A stretch of 64,000 bases of DNA from an uncultured Prevotella sp. (GTDB lineage: Bacteria; Bacteroidota; Bacteroidia; Bacteroidales; Bacteroidaceae): positions 54,190-118,189 of the forward strand of contig USDT01000004.1 of the NCBI GenBank assembly GCA_900553465.1. Direction: 5' to 3'. The position numbers and the translations under genes are program-made. Shown here in pieces: positions 29,101 to 38,148 of this stretch. The notes below the pieces were generated by a model, which saw only the letters and a list, made by a program, of their open reading frames with translations, did not search any database and had not been told where the DNA came from. Within the stretch, counting starts at the first letter, position 1, and every line of letters begins with the position of its first letter.

Positions 29101-30635
29101 ACTCAATAGAGGACCTCGCGCAACTCATCTTCGACCTTAAGAATGTCAATCCTAAGGCGCAGATAAGTGTCAAGCTGGTAGCAGAGAGTGGCGTAGGAAC
29201 AATCGCCGCGGGCGTTGCCAAGGCAAAAGCCGACCTGATTGTCATCTCCGGAGCGGAAGGAGGAACAGGTGCTTCGCCTGCTTCGTCAATGAGATATGCC
29301 GGTATATCGCCGGAGATAGGACTAAGCGAGACACAACAGACGCTTGTTCTCAACGGACTGCGCGGACAGGTGCGCCTTCAGACTGACGGTCAGCTGAAGA
29401 CCGGACGCGACATAATAAGCATGGCGCTGCTTGGTGCCGACGAGTTCGGATTCGGTACGACGGTGCTCATTGTGCTTGGTTGCGTGATGATGCGTAAGTG
29501 TCATACGAACATGTGTCCGGTGGGTGTAGCCACTCAGGACCCGAAACTGCGTGAGCATTTCCGCGGACATTACAAGTATGTCGTGAACTATTTCCGGTTC
29601 CTTGCGCAGGAAGTGCGTGAGTATCTTGCGCAGATGGGATTCAGAAAACTCGACGATATAGTAGGTCGTGCCGACCTCATCGAGATAAGGAAAGACAAAG
29701 AGCACGGCAGATCATTGCTGCTCGACTTCGACCGTATGCTCCATATGGTGGACAACGGAGCGGCAATACATCATGTGAATGAGCAGAAGCACGACATTGA
29801 CCATGTGAAGGACGTCGACATCATTGCTGCTGCGCGCGACGCGATAGATAATGGTAAGGAGGTATCGCTCGACTATGCCATCACGAATACCGACCGTTCT
29901 GTCGGTGCGATGTTGTCGGGTGTGGTTGCTGCCAAGTATGGTAACGACGGACTGCCAGACCAGTCTGTCAATGTAAGATTCAAGGGATCGGCCGGTCAGA
30001 GCTTTGGAGCCTTCCTTGCACATGGCATCAGTTTCCGTCTGGAAGGCGAAGCAAACGACTATCTGGGCAAGGGCTTGAGTGGCGGACTCATATCTGTACA
30101 GCCGCCCATAAGGTCGAACTTCAAGGCTGAGGAGAACACCATCGCCGGCAACACACTGCTTTATGGTGCGACAAGCGGCCAGGTATATATCAACGGTTGT
30201 GTGGGCGAGAGATTCGCAGTTCGCAACTCCGGTGCCGTGGCCGTGGTGGAAGGCGTGGGTGATCACTGCTGTGAGTACATGACAGGCGGTCGTGTGGTTG
30301 TGCTCGGAAAGACCGGACGCAACTTCGCCGCAGGTATGAGTGGAGGCGTGGCATACGTCTGGGATCGTGAGCATACGTTCGACTACTTCTGCAATATGGA
30401 GATGGTGGAACTGTCGTTGCTCGAGAACTCCACTGCCAGAAAGGAACTCCACGAACTCATACGCCAGCATTATCTGTACACAGGTTCGCCGTTGGCACGC
30501 ACGATGCTTGACGACTGGAACCGCTATGCCGATGAGTTCATACAGGTGACACCTATCGAGTACAAGCGCGTTCTGGCCGAAGAGCAGATGCGCAAGCTGC
30601 AGCAGAAGATAGCAGACGTACAGAGAGATTATTAA
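26157..30635 (+). CDS. gltB: Glutamate synthase large subunit
   Basis: 1492 residues, standard length. The protein begins with an 18-residue propeptide before Cys19 (HDACGVGM), which becomes the N-terminal nucleophile of the glutamine amidotransferase domain (19-about 430). It continues with the central domain, the FMN-binding synthase domain (GARSNTGEGGED, PGEGGQLPG, ISGAEGGTGASP), the [3Fe-4S] site at about 1110-1121 (CVMMRKCHTNMCPVG) and the C-terminal GXGXG helix domain (GATSGQVYING, MTGGRVVVLGKTGRNFAAGM). It converts glutamine plus 2-oxoglutarate to two glutamates using electrons from GltD. An in-frame Met at 26163 is an alternative start. First gene of gltB-gltD-asnB. Confidence 0.97.
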   Translation: MTMSERTGLYDASHEHDACGVGMIVDIHGNKSHELVDSALKVLENMKHRGAEGADNKTGDGAGIMLQIPHEFILLQGIPVPEKGKYGTGLVFLPKDEKEQAGMLSIMIEEIEREGLNLMHLRNVPVNSSVLGKDALATEPDIKQVFITGVTDAANIDRTLYIIRKRIERRIRHKDFYIVSLSSKNIVYKGMLSSVQVREYFPDLTQPYFTSGLAVVHSRFSTNTFPTWSLAQPFRLLAHNGEINTIRGNRAWMEARESVLSTPALGDVRDIRPIIQPDMSDSASLDNVLEFFVMSGLSLPHAMAMLVPESFNDKNPISEDLKAFYEYHSILMEPWDGPAALLFSDGRYAGGMLDRNGLRPARYLITRNDMMVVASEAGVISFEPGDIKEKGRLQPGKILLVDTQEGKIYYDGELKDSLASMKPYRQWLSANRIELDALRSGRKAPNSVDDYERRLRAFGYTREDVEQIIQPMSAKGSEPTASMGNDTPLAVLSDRPQLLFNYFRQQFAQVTNPPIDPIREELVMSLTEYIGAVGMNILLPDESHCKMVRLPHPVLTNTQLDILCNIRYKGFNTVKLPIVFEASRGKAALHAALNDLCKQAEASVDEGVNYIILSDRDVDDTHAAIPSLLAVSAVHHHLISVQKRVQTALIVESGEIREVMHAALLLGYGASAINPYMAFAVIDDLVKRNEIQLNYETAEKNYIKAVCKGLYKIMSKMGISTIRSYRGAKIFESIGLGEELLRDYFGTTVSTVGGIGLEEIARDYTAFHDEGFRPADASGLLPHVGLFSYRKDGVKHAWNPVTISTLQLATRLGSYKKFKEFTSQVDGKESEIFLRDFFDFKRNPIPIEEVEPVENIVRHFVTGAMSFGAISKEAHEALALAMNELGARSNTGEGGEDSSRFHDMVDGIALNSKTKQVASGRFGVTAEYLVNADEIQIKVAQGAKPGEGGQLPGFKVNEVIARTRHSIPGISLISPPPHHDIYSIEDLAQLIFDLKNVNPKAQISVKLVAESGVGTIAAGVAKAKADLIVISGAEGGTGASPASSMRYAGISPEIGLSETQQTLVLNGLRGQVRLQTDGQLKTGRDIISMALLGADEFGFGTTVLIVLGCVMMRKCHTNMCPVGVATQDPKLREHFRGHYKYVVNYFRFLAQEVREYLAQMGFRKLDDIVGRADLIEIRKDKEHGRSLLLDFDRMLHMVDNGAAIHHVNEQKHDIDHVKDVDIIAAARDAIDNGKEVSLDYAITNTDRSVGAMLSGVVAAKYGNDGLPDQSVNVRFKGSAGQSFGAFLAHGISFRLEGEANDYLGKGLSGGLISVQPPIRSNFKAEENTIAGNTLLYGATSGQVYINGCVGERFAVRNSGAVAVVEGVGDHCCEYMTGGRVVVLGKTGRNFAAGMSGGVAYVWDREHTFDYFCNMEMVELSLLENSTARKELHELIRQHYLYTGSPLARTMLDDWNRYADEFIQVTPIEYKRVLAEEQMRKLQQKIADVQRDY

Positions 30636-30666
30636 ACATTAACAGAACCTTATCACAAACATATAT

Positions 30667-32013
30667 ATGGGAAATCCTAAAGCATTTCTTACCGTACCGC
30701 GTCAGGAGGCCGGTTACCGCCCGGTTCACGACAGAATAAGCGACTATGGCGAGGTGGAACAGACGTTGAATACAAGTGAACGCAAATTGCAGGCATCACG
30801 TTGTATGGATTGCGGTGTGCCGTTCTGCCATTGGGCATGCCCGTTGGGCAACCGTCCTCCGGAGTTTCAGGACGCACTGTACAAGGGAAAATGGAGAGAG
30901 GCTTACGAGATATTGAGTGCCACAAACGACTTTCCGGAGTTTACAGGACGCATCTGTCCGGCACTCTGCGAGAAGAGTTGTGTGCTTAAACTGGCCATCG
31001 ACGCGCCTGTGACTATACGCGAAGACGAGGCCGCTATAATCGAAGCGGCATTCAGGGAAGGCTATATACAGCCACAGAAATATGAGCGCAATGGCAAGAA
31101 GGTGGGCATTGTGGGGTCTGGCCCGGCCGGACTGGCTGTCGCCAACCGTCTGAACGCCAAGGGTTACGAGGTGACAGTGTTCGAGAAAGACGAATACATT
31201 GGCGGACTGTTGCGCTTCGGAATACCTAACTTCAAGCTCAACAAATCGATCATCGACCGCCGTGTGGACATAATGAAGGCCGAAGGCGTGAAGTTCTGCG
31301 TCAGCACTCCGATTGACGTTCAAAACCTGCCTGAAGGCTTCGATGCATGGTGTCTTTGCACGGGAACGCCGCAGGCACGCGACCTCAAGATACCCGGACG
31401 CGAACTGAAAGGCATACATTTCGCTCTTGAGATGCTGTCGCAGCAGAACAGAGTGCTAGCCGGACAGACCTTCGACCGCGAACACCGTATCGACGCCAAG
31501 GGCAAGCGCGTGCTTGTTATAGGCGGCGGCGATACCGGCAGCGACTGCATCGGCACAAGCAACCGCCAGGGAGCTGTGTCGGTTACGCAGATAGAGATAA
31601 TGCCGAAACCGCCTGTCGGTCATAATCCGGCTACTCCATGGCCGCAATGGCCGGTGGTGCTGAAGACCAGCTCGAGCCACGAAGAGGGCTGCGAGCGTCG
31701 CTGGTGCCTGACGTCCAACCGATTCATCGGCACGAAGAACGGTCATGTGTGTGGTGTGGAAGTTGAGGAAGTGGAGTGGATTCCGTCGCCCGACGGCGGA
31801 CGTCCTACAATGAAACCCACCGGAAAGAAAGAGATGATAAAAGCCGACCTGGTGCTTCTTGCCATGGGATTCCTCAAGCCGCAGCACCCCGAATATGCCG
31901 CCAACGTGTTTGTGGCGGGTGACGCTGCCACTGGAGCGAGCCTCGTTGTGCGCTGCATAGCAGGCGGACGGAAGGCTGCAAAGGACATAGACGCTTATCT
32001 TAAAAAACAATAG
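30667..32013 (+). CDS. gltD: Glutamate synthase small subunit
   Basis: 448 residues. N-terminal Cys-rich region for two [4Fe-4S] clusters (CMDCGVPFCHWACPLGNRPP and CPALCEKSCVL), then an FAD-binding Rossmann motif VGIVGSGPAGLAVANRLN and an NADPH-binding motif VLVIGGGDTGSDC. It passes electrons from NAD(P)H to the FMN of GltB. It starts 31 nt after gltB. Cofactor preference cannot be decided here. Related to dihydropyrimidine dehydrogenase-type subunits, but adjacency to gltB settles the role. Confidence 0.96.
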   Translation: MGNPKAFLTVPRQEAGYRPVHDRISDYGEVEQTLNTSERKLQASRCMDCGVPFCHWACPLGNRPPEFQDALYKGKWREAYEILSATNDFPEFTGRICPALCEKSCVLKLAIDAPVTIREDEAAIIEAAFREGYIQPQKYERNGKKVGIVGSGPAGLAVANRLNAKGYEVTVFEKDEYIGGLLRFGIPNFKLNKSIIDRRVDIMKAEGVKFCVSTPIDVQNLPEGFDAWCLCTGTPQARDLKIPGRELKGIHFALEMLSQQNRVLAGQTFDREHRIDAKGKRVLVIGGGDTGSDCIGTSNRQGAVSVTQIEIMPKPPVGHNPATPWPQWPVVLKTSSSHEEGCERRWCLTSNRFIGTKNGHVCGVEVEEVEWIPSPDGGRPTMKPTGKKEMIKADLVLLAMGFLKPQHPEYAANVFVAGDAATGASLVVRCIAGGRKAAKDIDAYLKKQ

Positions 32014-32016
32014 ACC

Positions 32017-33735
32017 ATGTGTGGAATAACTGCCATATTCAATATAAAGGACGATGTGAACGCTCTGCGGAGAACGGCTCTCGACATGTCGAAGAAAATA
32101 AGACACCGCGGACCGGACTGGAGCGGCATTTATTGTGGCCGTTCTGCCATACTGTGTCATGAACGACTGTCGATTGTCGATCCGCAGAGTGGCAGACAGC
32201 CTCTGTTCTCTCCCGACGGCAAGCAGATACTTGCCGTGAACGGCGAGATATACAATCATCGCGACATACGCGCCCGTTATGCCGGAAAATACGAGTTTCA
32301 GACCGGCAGCGACTGCGAGGTGATCCTTGCACTCTATCGCGACAAGGGCGTGGACTTCATCGGGGAGCTGAGCGGTATATTCGCCTTCGCCCTCTATGAC
32401 GAGGAAAAGGAAGAGTTTCTTATAGCCCGCGACCCGATAGGAGTGATACCTCTCTACATAGGATACGACAACGAGGGCCGCGTATATTGCGCCAGTGAAC
32501 TGAAGGCTCTCGAAGGCTATTGCGACCGCTACGAGCCTTTCCTGCCGGGCCACTACTACTGGAGCCGCGAGGGAAAGATGAAACCCTGGTACAGGAGAGA
32601 GTGGACATCGTATGACAACGTGAAGAACAACTACACTCCGGACGCCACAAACGCCACTCATGTTGATAAAGGTGTGGATGCCTACAAAGTGCAGGTCGAT
32701 GCCCTGCGCGATGCTCTCGACAATGCCGTACGCAGACAGCTGATGAGCGATGTGCCCTACGGCGTGCTGCTTTCGGGCGGTCTCGACAGTTCGGTCATCT
32801 CGGCAGTGGCAAAGAAATATGCCGCACGCCGCATAGAGACAGACGGACGCAACAGTGCGTGGTGGCCTCAGTTGCACAGCTTTGCGGTGGGACTGAAGGG
32901 CGCGCCTGACCTTATCAAGGCACGCGAGGTGGCTGAACACATCGGCACTGTGCACCATGAGATAAACTATACCATTGAGGAAGGACTCGACGCTGTGCGT
33001 GACGTGATATACTACATCGAGACATACGACGTAACGACGGTGCGTGCATCTACTCCCATGTATCTGCTCGCGCGTGTCATAAAGAGCATGGGTATAAAGA
33101 TGGTATTGAGCGGTGAGGGAGCCGACGAGGTGTTCGGCGGATACCTTTATTTCCATAAGGCGCCTGACGCCCAGGCTTTCCACGAGGAGACAGTGCGCAA
33201 GCTCTCCAAGCTGTATATGTACGACTGTCTGCGCGCCAACAAGTCGCTGTCGGCTTGGGGAGTGGAAGGCCGTGTGCCGTTTCTCGACAAGGAGTTTCTC
33301 GATGTGGCCATGCGGCTCAATCCTTCAGTGAAGATGTGCCCCGGAAAAACCATCGAGAAGAAGATCGTGAGAGACGCATTCGGAGACATGCTGCCCGAAA
33401 GTGTGGCATGGCGGCAGAAGGAACAGTTCAGCGACGGAGTGGGATACAGCTGGATAGACACGCTGAAGGACATCACGTCGAAAGCTGTGACCGACGAACA
33501 GATGGCCCGCGCTGCCGAGCGTTTCCCTATAAACACTCCGATGAACAAGGAGGAATATTACTATCGTAGCATATTCGAGGAGTATTTCCCGAGCGAGAGT
33601 GCCGCACGCAGCGTGCCGAGTGTGCCGAGCGTGGCTTGCTCCACAGCCGAGGCTCTGGCATGGGACGCTTCGTTCGCCGGCTGCAATGAGCCGAGCGGAA
33701 GAGCTGTGAGCGGTGTGCATGAGGAGGCTTATTGA
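32017..33735 (+). CDS. asnB: Asparagine synthase (glutamine-hydrolysing)
   Basis: 572 residues. The N-terminal glutaminase domain starts MCGITAIFN with Cys2 as nucleophile, plus RHRGPDWSGIYC and VNGEIYNH; the C-terminal synthetase domain has the ATP-pyrophosphatase loop [17 protein letters not shown] (about 248-264) and LSGEGADEVFGGY. It makes asparagine from aspartate, ATP and glutamine. It begins 3 nt after gltD, so it is coupled to glutamate synthase. The C-terminal tail (about 530-572, with SVPSVPSV) is longer and less ordered than in the E. coli enzyme. No clear terminator follows. Confidence 0.96.
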   Translation: MCGITAIFNIKDDVNALRRTALDMSKKIRHRGPDWSGIYCGRSAILCHERLSIVDPQSGRQPLFSPDGKQILAVNGEIYNHRDIRARYAGKYEFQTGSDCEVILALYRDKGVDFIGELSGIFAFALYDEEKEEFLIARDPIGVIPLYIGYDNEGRVYCASELKALEGYCDRYEPFLPGHYYWSREGKMKPWYRREWTSYDNVKNNYTPDATNATHVDKGVDAYKVQVDALRDALDNAVRRQLMSDVPYGVLLSGGLDSSVISAVAKKYAARRIETDGRNSAWWPQLHSFAVGLKGAPDLIKAREVAEHIGTVHHEINYTIEEGLDAVRDVIYYIETYDVTTVRASTPMYLLARVIKSMGIKMVLSGEGADEVFGGYLYFHKAPDAQAFHEETVRKLSKLYMYDCLRANKSLSAWGVEGRVPFLDKEFLDVAMRLNPSVKMCPGKTIEKKIVRDAFGDMLPESVAWRQKEQFSDGVGYSWIDTLKDITSKAVTDEQMARAAERFPINTPMNKEEYYYRSIFEEYFPSESAARSVPSVPSVACSTAEALAWDASFAGCNEPSGRAVSGVHEEAY

Positions 33736-33970
33736 GGCCGAACCTCTGCATGTCGGTTGACAATAATTTGCAATACCGTGATAGATGTCTGCCTTGTCTG
33801 TGGCTGTTGCCTGCCGTATGTGCCGGCACAGCTCAGACGGGGCGGACTTTTTTATGGCCGTACTTATAGACTTTACGGATGTGGCTGGCGGCAATTACGG
33901 GCTTTCGCGCAAGGTCATGGTGCGGTGTTTGCGGCAAGAGCTTATGTCGGTGTGAGAGTGAAAACAGTTC

Positions 33971-34424
33971 TGCATAAATATGCAATTTGCTTAGCGCTGT
34001 GATGAATAAATATTCATCGTAACTCGAAAATACGCGCGTTTTTTCGTCCGGACAAGCTTCCGGTTGCAAATACGCGAGTTTTGAGCACTTTGCGCATCCC
34101 GCTGACAGTCAGAGTTTTGCACGCTTTTATGTTTCATTGACAATCGGAACGCGCTGCGAAACGGGCCGTTTTGCACTGCATTATAGCCTGTTTCGTGTCA
34201 TGATACGGTACGTTTCATGGTGTGATATGGCTTGTATTACAGTGCGAAAAAGGCCGTTTTGCACGCAGGTGGTGTGCGGACCACTCAGTGACGGATGGCA
34301 TACGGATATGGAAAAGCCTTTTTTGTGTTCCACACCATGCCCGTGGATGGTGTTCCGTTTTCTATTTTGAGAAATTTTTTTGTCAAAATTTTTTACTTCC
34401 AAAGCTGTATATTTATTCATTTTT
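33971..34424 (+). repeat. Dispersed intergenic repeat, form A, copy 3
   Basis: 454 nt, the same orientation as 1983-2434 and inverted relative to 25347-25816. Landmarks: TGCATAAATATGC at the left end; paired blocks AACTCGAAAATACGCG (34021-34036) and AAATACGCGAGTTTTGAG (34070-34087); CGAAACGGGCCGTTTTGCAC at 34157-34176; GTGCGGACCACTCAGTGACG near 34275; GAGAAATTTTTTTGTCAAAA near 34370; and a TATTTATTCATTTTT right end. It fills the gap between convergent asnB and glnN. Confidence 0.78.
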
Positions 34425-34506
34425 CTGGCCAGACAGGCTCTCTCGTATGGATGTGCCGGAGGGCGGAAATACGGTGTGGCAAGGCTGTGGTGTGCTTGTA
34501 CGGTGG

Positions 34507-34545
34507 CAAAAAAATAAGTCCGGACTGTCTCACGACTGTCCGGAC
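34507..34545 (-). terminator. Terminator of the glnK-amt-glnN operon
   Basis: Read on the minus strand, GTCCGGAC...GTCCGGAC (34538-34545 and 34518-34525) forms a hairpin followed by TTATTTTTTT. The glnN stop is about 38 nt upstream. Confidence 0.85.
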
Positions 34546-34582
34546 CTGATTATCAAATAACTAACAATGAAGGAAATTATGT

Positions 34583-36772
34583 TTACCTAATAAATAACAA
34601 CTCTCTGTATTTAGGCAATGTCCACATCTGATCATCGACGATTAGCTCCAGTTTGTCGATGTGATAACGTATCTGTTCGAGCATAGGAGCTATGGTGTCG
34701 TGGTATGCTACGGCCTTCTCGCGTTCGTTCTCAATTCTGTTGGCCACCTTGCGTGCCTCCACCATGTCGTCCACATGCTTCTTGATGTAGGCCGTGCGTT
34801 CGGATATCTCTCTGATGAGCGAGAGGTTTTCGGCCGACAGACTGGCGGCTTCCTCGGCGTCGAACAGGCCTTTCATCTTGTACACATTGTTGATGAGCAC
34901 ACTCTGATACTGTGTGGCGACGGGCACGATGTGGTTCATTGCCAGGTCGCCGAGCACGCGTGCCTCTATCTGTATCTTCTTGGTGTAGGTTTCCCATTTC
35001 ACTTCGTTGCGTGCCTCGAGCTCCACTTTTGTCATCACGCCTGTGGATGTGAACATCTTGATGCTGCTTTCCGACAGATAGTTGTCAAATATCACAGGGC
35101 AGCTTGTTTCGCAGTCGAGACCGCGGCGTGCGGCTTCTTCTTTCCACTCCTCGCTGTAACCGTTGCCGTCGAAACGTATTGGTTTGCATATCTTGATGTA
35201 TTTTCGGAGCACCTGAAGAATGGCAGCCTCTTTAGAAGTGCCCTGTGCCATGATTGCATCTACATCGTGTTTGAAGTCGGCGAGCTGTTCGGCCATGGCC
35301 GTGTTGAGTGCAATCATTGCGCTGGCACAGTTGGCTTCGGAACCTACGGCGCGGAATTCGAATCGGTTACCGGTGAAGGCAAAGGGCGACGTACGGTTGC
35401 GGTCGGTGTTGTCTATGAGCAGTTCGGGTATCTGAGGTATGTCGAGCTTCATGCCGTGCTTGCCCATCAGGACGCTCATGTCCTCGTCCGAGCTCACCTC
35501 GAGATGGTCGAGCACCTGGCTGAGTTGTGTGCCGAGGAACGAAGAAATAATTGCTGGCGGTGCCTCGTTGGCTCCCAGACGGTGAGCGTTTGTGGCACTC
35601 ATGATGCTGGCTTTTATCAGTCCGTTGTGACGAAATACGGCCATCAGGGTGTTTACTATGAATGTTATGAAGCGCAGGTTGTCCTCGGCGGTCTTTCCCG
35701 GAGCCATGAGGGCTGTGCCGTTGTCTGTTCCGAGCGACCAGTTATTGTGCTTTCCTGAGCCGTTTATGCCCTTGAACGGTTTCTCGTGGAGCAGCACTCT
35801 GAATCCGTGGGCACGTGCCACCTTGCGCATAAGCGACATGATGAGCATGTTGTGGTCCACAGCCAGATTGCATTCCTCGTATATTGGGGCAAGCTCAAAC
35901 TGGTTGGGCGCCACCTCGTTGTGGCGTGTCTTCACCGGAATGCCGAGTTCGAGGGCCTGTATCTCCAGGTCTTTCATGAATGCAGCCACACGGATTGGAA
36001 TTGCTCCGAAGTAGTGGTCTTCGAGCTGCTGGTTCTTCGATGCCTCGTGGCCCATGAGTGTGCGGCCTGTGAGCAGCAGGTCGGGGCGTGCTGCGTAGAG
36101 CCCTTCGTCGACGAGGAAATATTCCTGCTCCCATCCGAGGTAAGAGAAAACCTTTTTCACCGAAGGGTCGAAGTAGTGGCATACGTCCACTGCTGCCTTG
36201 TTGAGAGCGCGCAGAGCCTTGAGCAGCGGAGTCTTGTAGTCGAGTGACTCGCCTGTGTATGATATGAAGATAGTAGGTATGCACAGAGTGTCGTCAACCA
36301 CGAATACCGGTGACGAAGGATCCCAAGCGCTGTATCCGCGAGCCTCGAACGTATTGCGTATGCCGCCGCTCGGGAACGACGATGCGTCGGGTTCCTGCTG
36401 CACAAGCAGTTTGCCGGAGAACTCCTCCATCATTCCACCCTTGCCGTTGTGCTCCACAAAGGCGTCGTGTTTCTCTGCCGTGCCCTCCGTGAGTGGTTGG
36501 AACCAGTGTGTGTAATGGGTGGCTCCGAGCTCCATGGCCCAGCGCTTCATGCCTGCAGCTACCTGGTCGGCGATGCTTCTTTCGAGTGTTGCGCCGTTGT
36601 CTATCACATCGACAAGTTTTGCAAACACGTCACTCGAGAGATATTTGAACATCTTCTCACGGTTGAACACGTACTTTCCGAAATACTCGCTCGGTCTTTC
36701 GGTCGGTATGGCAAACTCTTTGGCTTTGGTCTGAAAAGCCTTTTCTACTACTCTGAATCTTAAACTCGACAT
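34583..36772 (-). CDS. glnN: Type III glutamine synthetase
   Basis: 729 residues, the size of the GSIII class typical of Bacteroidetes and cyanobacteria, against about 450-470 for GSI. Family blocks include MKRWAMELGATHYTHWFQPL, HDAFVEHN, SSFPSGGIRNTFEARGYSAWDPSSP, LVDEGLYAARPDLLLTGRTL, PVKTRHNEVAPNQFELAPIYEE and KPFKGINGSGKHNNWSLGTD. It makes glutamine from glutamate, ammonia and ATP. GSIII lacks the adenylylation control of GSI, so regulation is likely transcriptional or through P-II, whose gene is two genes upstream. Last gene of glnK-amt-glnN, 62 nt after amt. Confidence 0.96.
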   Translation of the reverse strand: MSSLRFRVVEKAFQTKAKEFAIPTERPSEYFGKYVFNREKMFKYLSSDVFAKLVDVIDNGATLERSIADQVAAGMKRWAMELGATHYTHWFQPLTEGTAEKHDAFVEHNGKGGMMEEFSGKLLVQQEPDASSFPSGGIRNTFEARGYSAWDPSSPVFVVDDTLCIPTIFISYTGESLDYKTPLLKALRALNKAAVDVCHYFDPSVKKVFSYLGWEQEYFLVDEGLYAARPDLLLTGRTLMGHEASKNQQLEDHYFGAIPIRVAAFMKDLEIQALELGIPVKTRHNEVAPNQFELAPIYEECNLAVDHNMLIMSLMRKVARAHGFRVLLHEKPFKGINGSGKHNNWSLGTDNGTALMAPGKTAEDNLRFITFIVNTLMAVFRHNGLIKASIMSATNAHRLGANEAPPAIISSFLGTQLSQVLDHLEVSSDEDMSVLMGKHGMKLDIPQIPELLIDNTDRNRTSPFAFTGNRFEFRAVGSEANCASAMIALNTAMAEQLADFKHDVDAIMAQGTSKEAAILQVLRKYIKICKPIRFDGNGYSEEWKEEAARRGLDCETSCPVIFDNYLSESSIKMFTSTGVMTKVELEARNEVKWETYTKKIQIEARVLGDLAMNHIVPVATQYQSVLINNVYKMKGLFDAEEAASLSAENLSLIREISERTAYIKKHVDDMVEARKVANRIENEREKAVAYHDTIAPMLEQIRYHIDKLELIVDDQMWTLPKYRELLFIR

Positions 36773-36834
36773 AATTGTTGTTTTGTTTTTGGTTTTTATT
36801 GTTATTTATTTGACATTGTTGTTTCTGATGTTTC

Positions 36835-38094
36835 CTACAGATCGTATGCTGCTTCGCCGTGCTCATATATGTCGAGGCCTTCTTCCTCAACTCTTTTTAC
36901 AACTCTTATTCCGCACACTGCGTCGACTATCTTGAATATGATGAATGTCATCACGGCGCTGAAGACAATCGATATTATGGTTGTTTCGGTCTGTATCCAA
37001 AGCTGGTGCCAGTCGCCGTAGAGAGCACCCTGCACACCGTTGCTACCCGTTACGTATCTCGTGGCGAAGACACCCGTGAGTACCGAACCTATTATTCCGC
37101 CTATGCCGTGTACGCCGAATGCGTCGAGTGCATCGTCATATCCGAATCTGGGTTTCACCACGGCCACCATGCAGAAACATACTATTGAGGTTATGAATCC
37201 TATACATACGGCGCCGAGAATGTCTGTGGTGCCTGCCGCAGGAGTTATGGCCACAAGGCCGGCTACAGCTCCTGTACATGCTCCGACGGTGGTAGGCTTC
37301 TTGTTGACAATCCAGTCCACGGTCATCCATGTCACTGCAGCCATACACGTTGCGATGTGTGTCACGAGGAAAGCGTTGGCTGCCAGTCCGTCGGCTGCCA
37401 GTCCGCTGCCGGCGTTGAAGCCGAACCATCCGAGCCATAATAGGGCAGTGCCGATGAATACGAACGGGATGTTGTGTGGTGTTATGGGCTTTCCGGGTCT
37501 GTAGTCGTTGCGGCGTCCTACAAGCAACGCCATGACGAGGGCCGATATTCCGGCGTTGATGTGCACCACAGTACCGCCGGCAAAGTCGATAGCTCCCATC
37601 TCCATAAGAAATCCTCCGCCCCATACCCAGTGGGCCATAGGCAGATATACGAATATGCTCCACAGTATGGTGAAGACGAGAAAGCCGGAGAATCTGACGC
37701 GTTCGGCAAATGCTCCGAGGATGAGTGCCGGCGTTATGACGGCGAACATGCACTGGAACATGGCGAAAAGCAGTTCGGGTATGCCGCCTGTGGTCATGGT
37801 GTTGAGGTTTATTCCTTTGAGCATTGTCTTGTCAAAGCCTCCTATGCCGTATTTGAAAAGACTGCCGTCGAATCCTGAACCGAATGCGAAACTGTAGCCG
37901 AAGGCAACCCATATCAGACTGATTACGGCAACTATGGTGAGGCTTTGCATTATGACGCTGAGCATGTTTTTCCTTCTTACAAGGCCGCCGTAGAACAGGG
38001 CTATGCCCGGAATGGTCATAAGAAGAACCAGAATGGTGGCCATTATCATCCATGCAGTGTTTCCTGAATTAAGTGTTATTGTAGCTGACATCAT
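36835..38094 (-). CDS. amt: Ammonium transporter
   Basis: 419 residues with about eleven hydrophobic segments. Family motifs: FYGGLVRRKNMLSVIMQS, DFAGGTVVHINAGISALVMAL, and FGVHGIGGIIGSVLTG, with the pore His residues in the second and third. It conducts ammonium or ammonia across the inner membrane and is gated by the P-II protein encoded just upstream. There is no long cytoplasmic regulatory domain. Spacing: 54 nt after glnK, 62 nt before glnN. Confidence 0.95.
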   Translation of the reverse strand: MMSATITLNSGNTAWMIMATILVLLMTIPGIALFYGGLVRRKNMLSVIMQSLTIVAVISLIWVAFGYSFAFGSGFDGSLFKYGIGGFDKTMLKGINLNTMTTGGIPELLFAMFQCMFAVITPALILGAFAERVRFSGFLVFTILWSIFVYLPMAHWVWGGGFLMEMGAIDFAGGTVVHINAGISALVMALLVGRRNDYRPGKPITPHNIPFVFIGTALLWLGWFGFNAGSGLAADGLAANAFLVTHIATCMAAVTWMTVDWIVNKKPTTVGACTGAVAGLVAITPAAGTTDILGAVCIGFITSIVCFCMVAVVKPRFGYDDALDAFGVHGIGGIIGSVLTGVFATRYVTGSNGVQGALYGDWHQLWIQTETTIISIVFSAVMTFIIFKIVDAVCGIRVVKRVEEEGLDIYEHGEAAYDL

Positions 38095-38148
38095 ATCGTT
38101 TGCTTCCTTTTTGTTTTTCCTTTCAATAGTTCTCTCTCCCGTTAGTTT

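Noticed and set aside
33736..34582. Insertion sequence between asnB and glnN
   Set aside because: There is no transposase frame and no inverted termini; the ends are direct TGCATAAATAT-like motifs.
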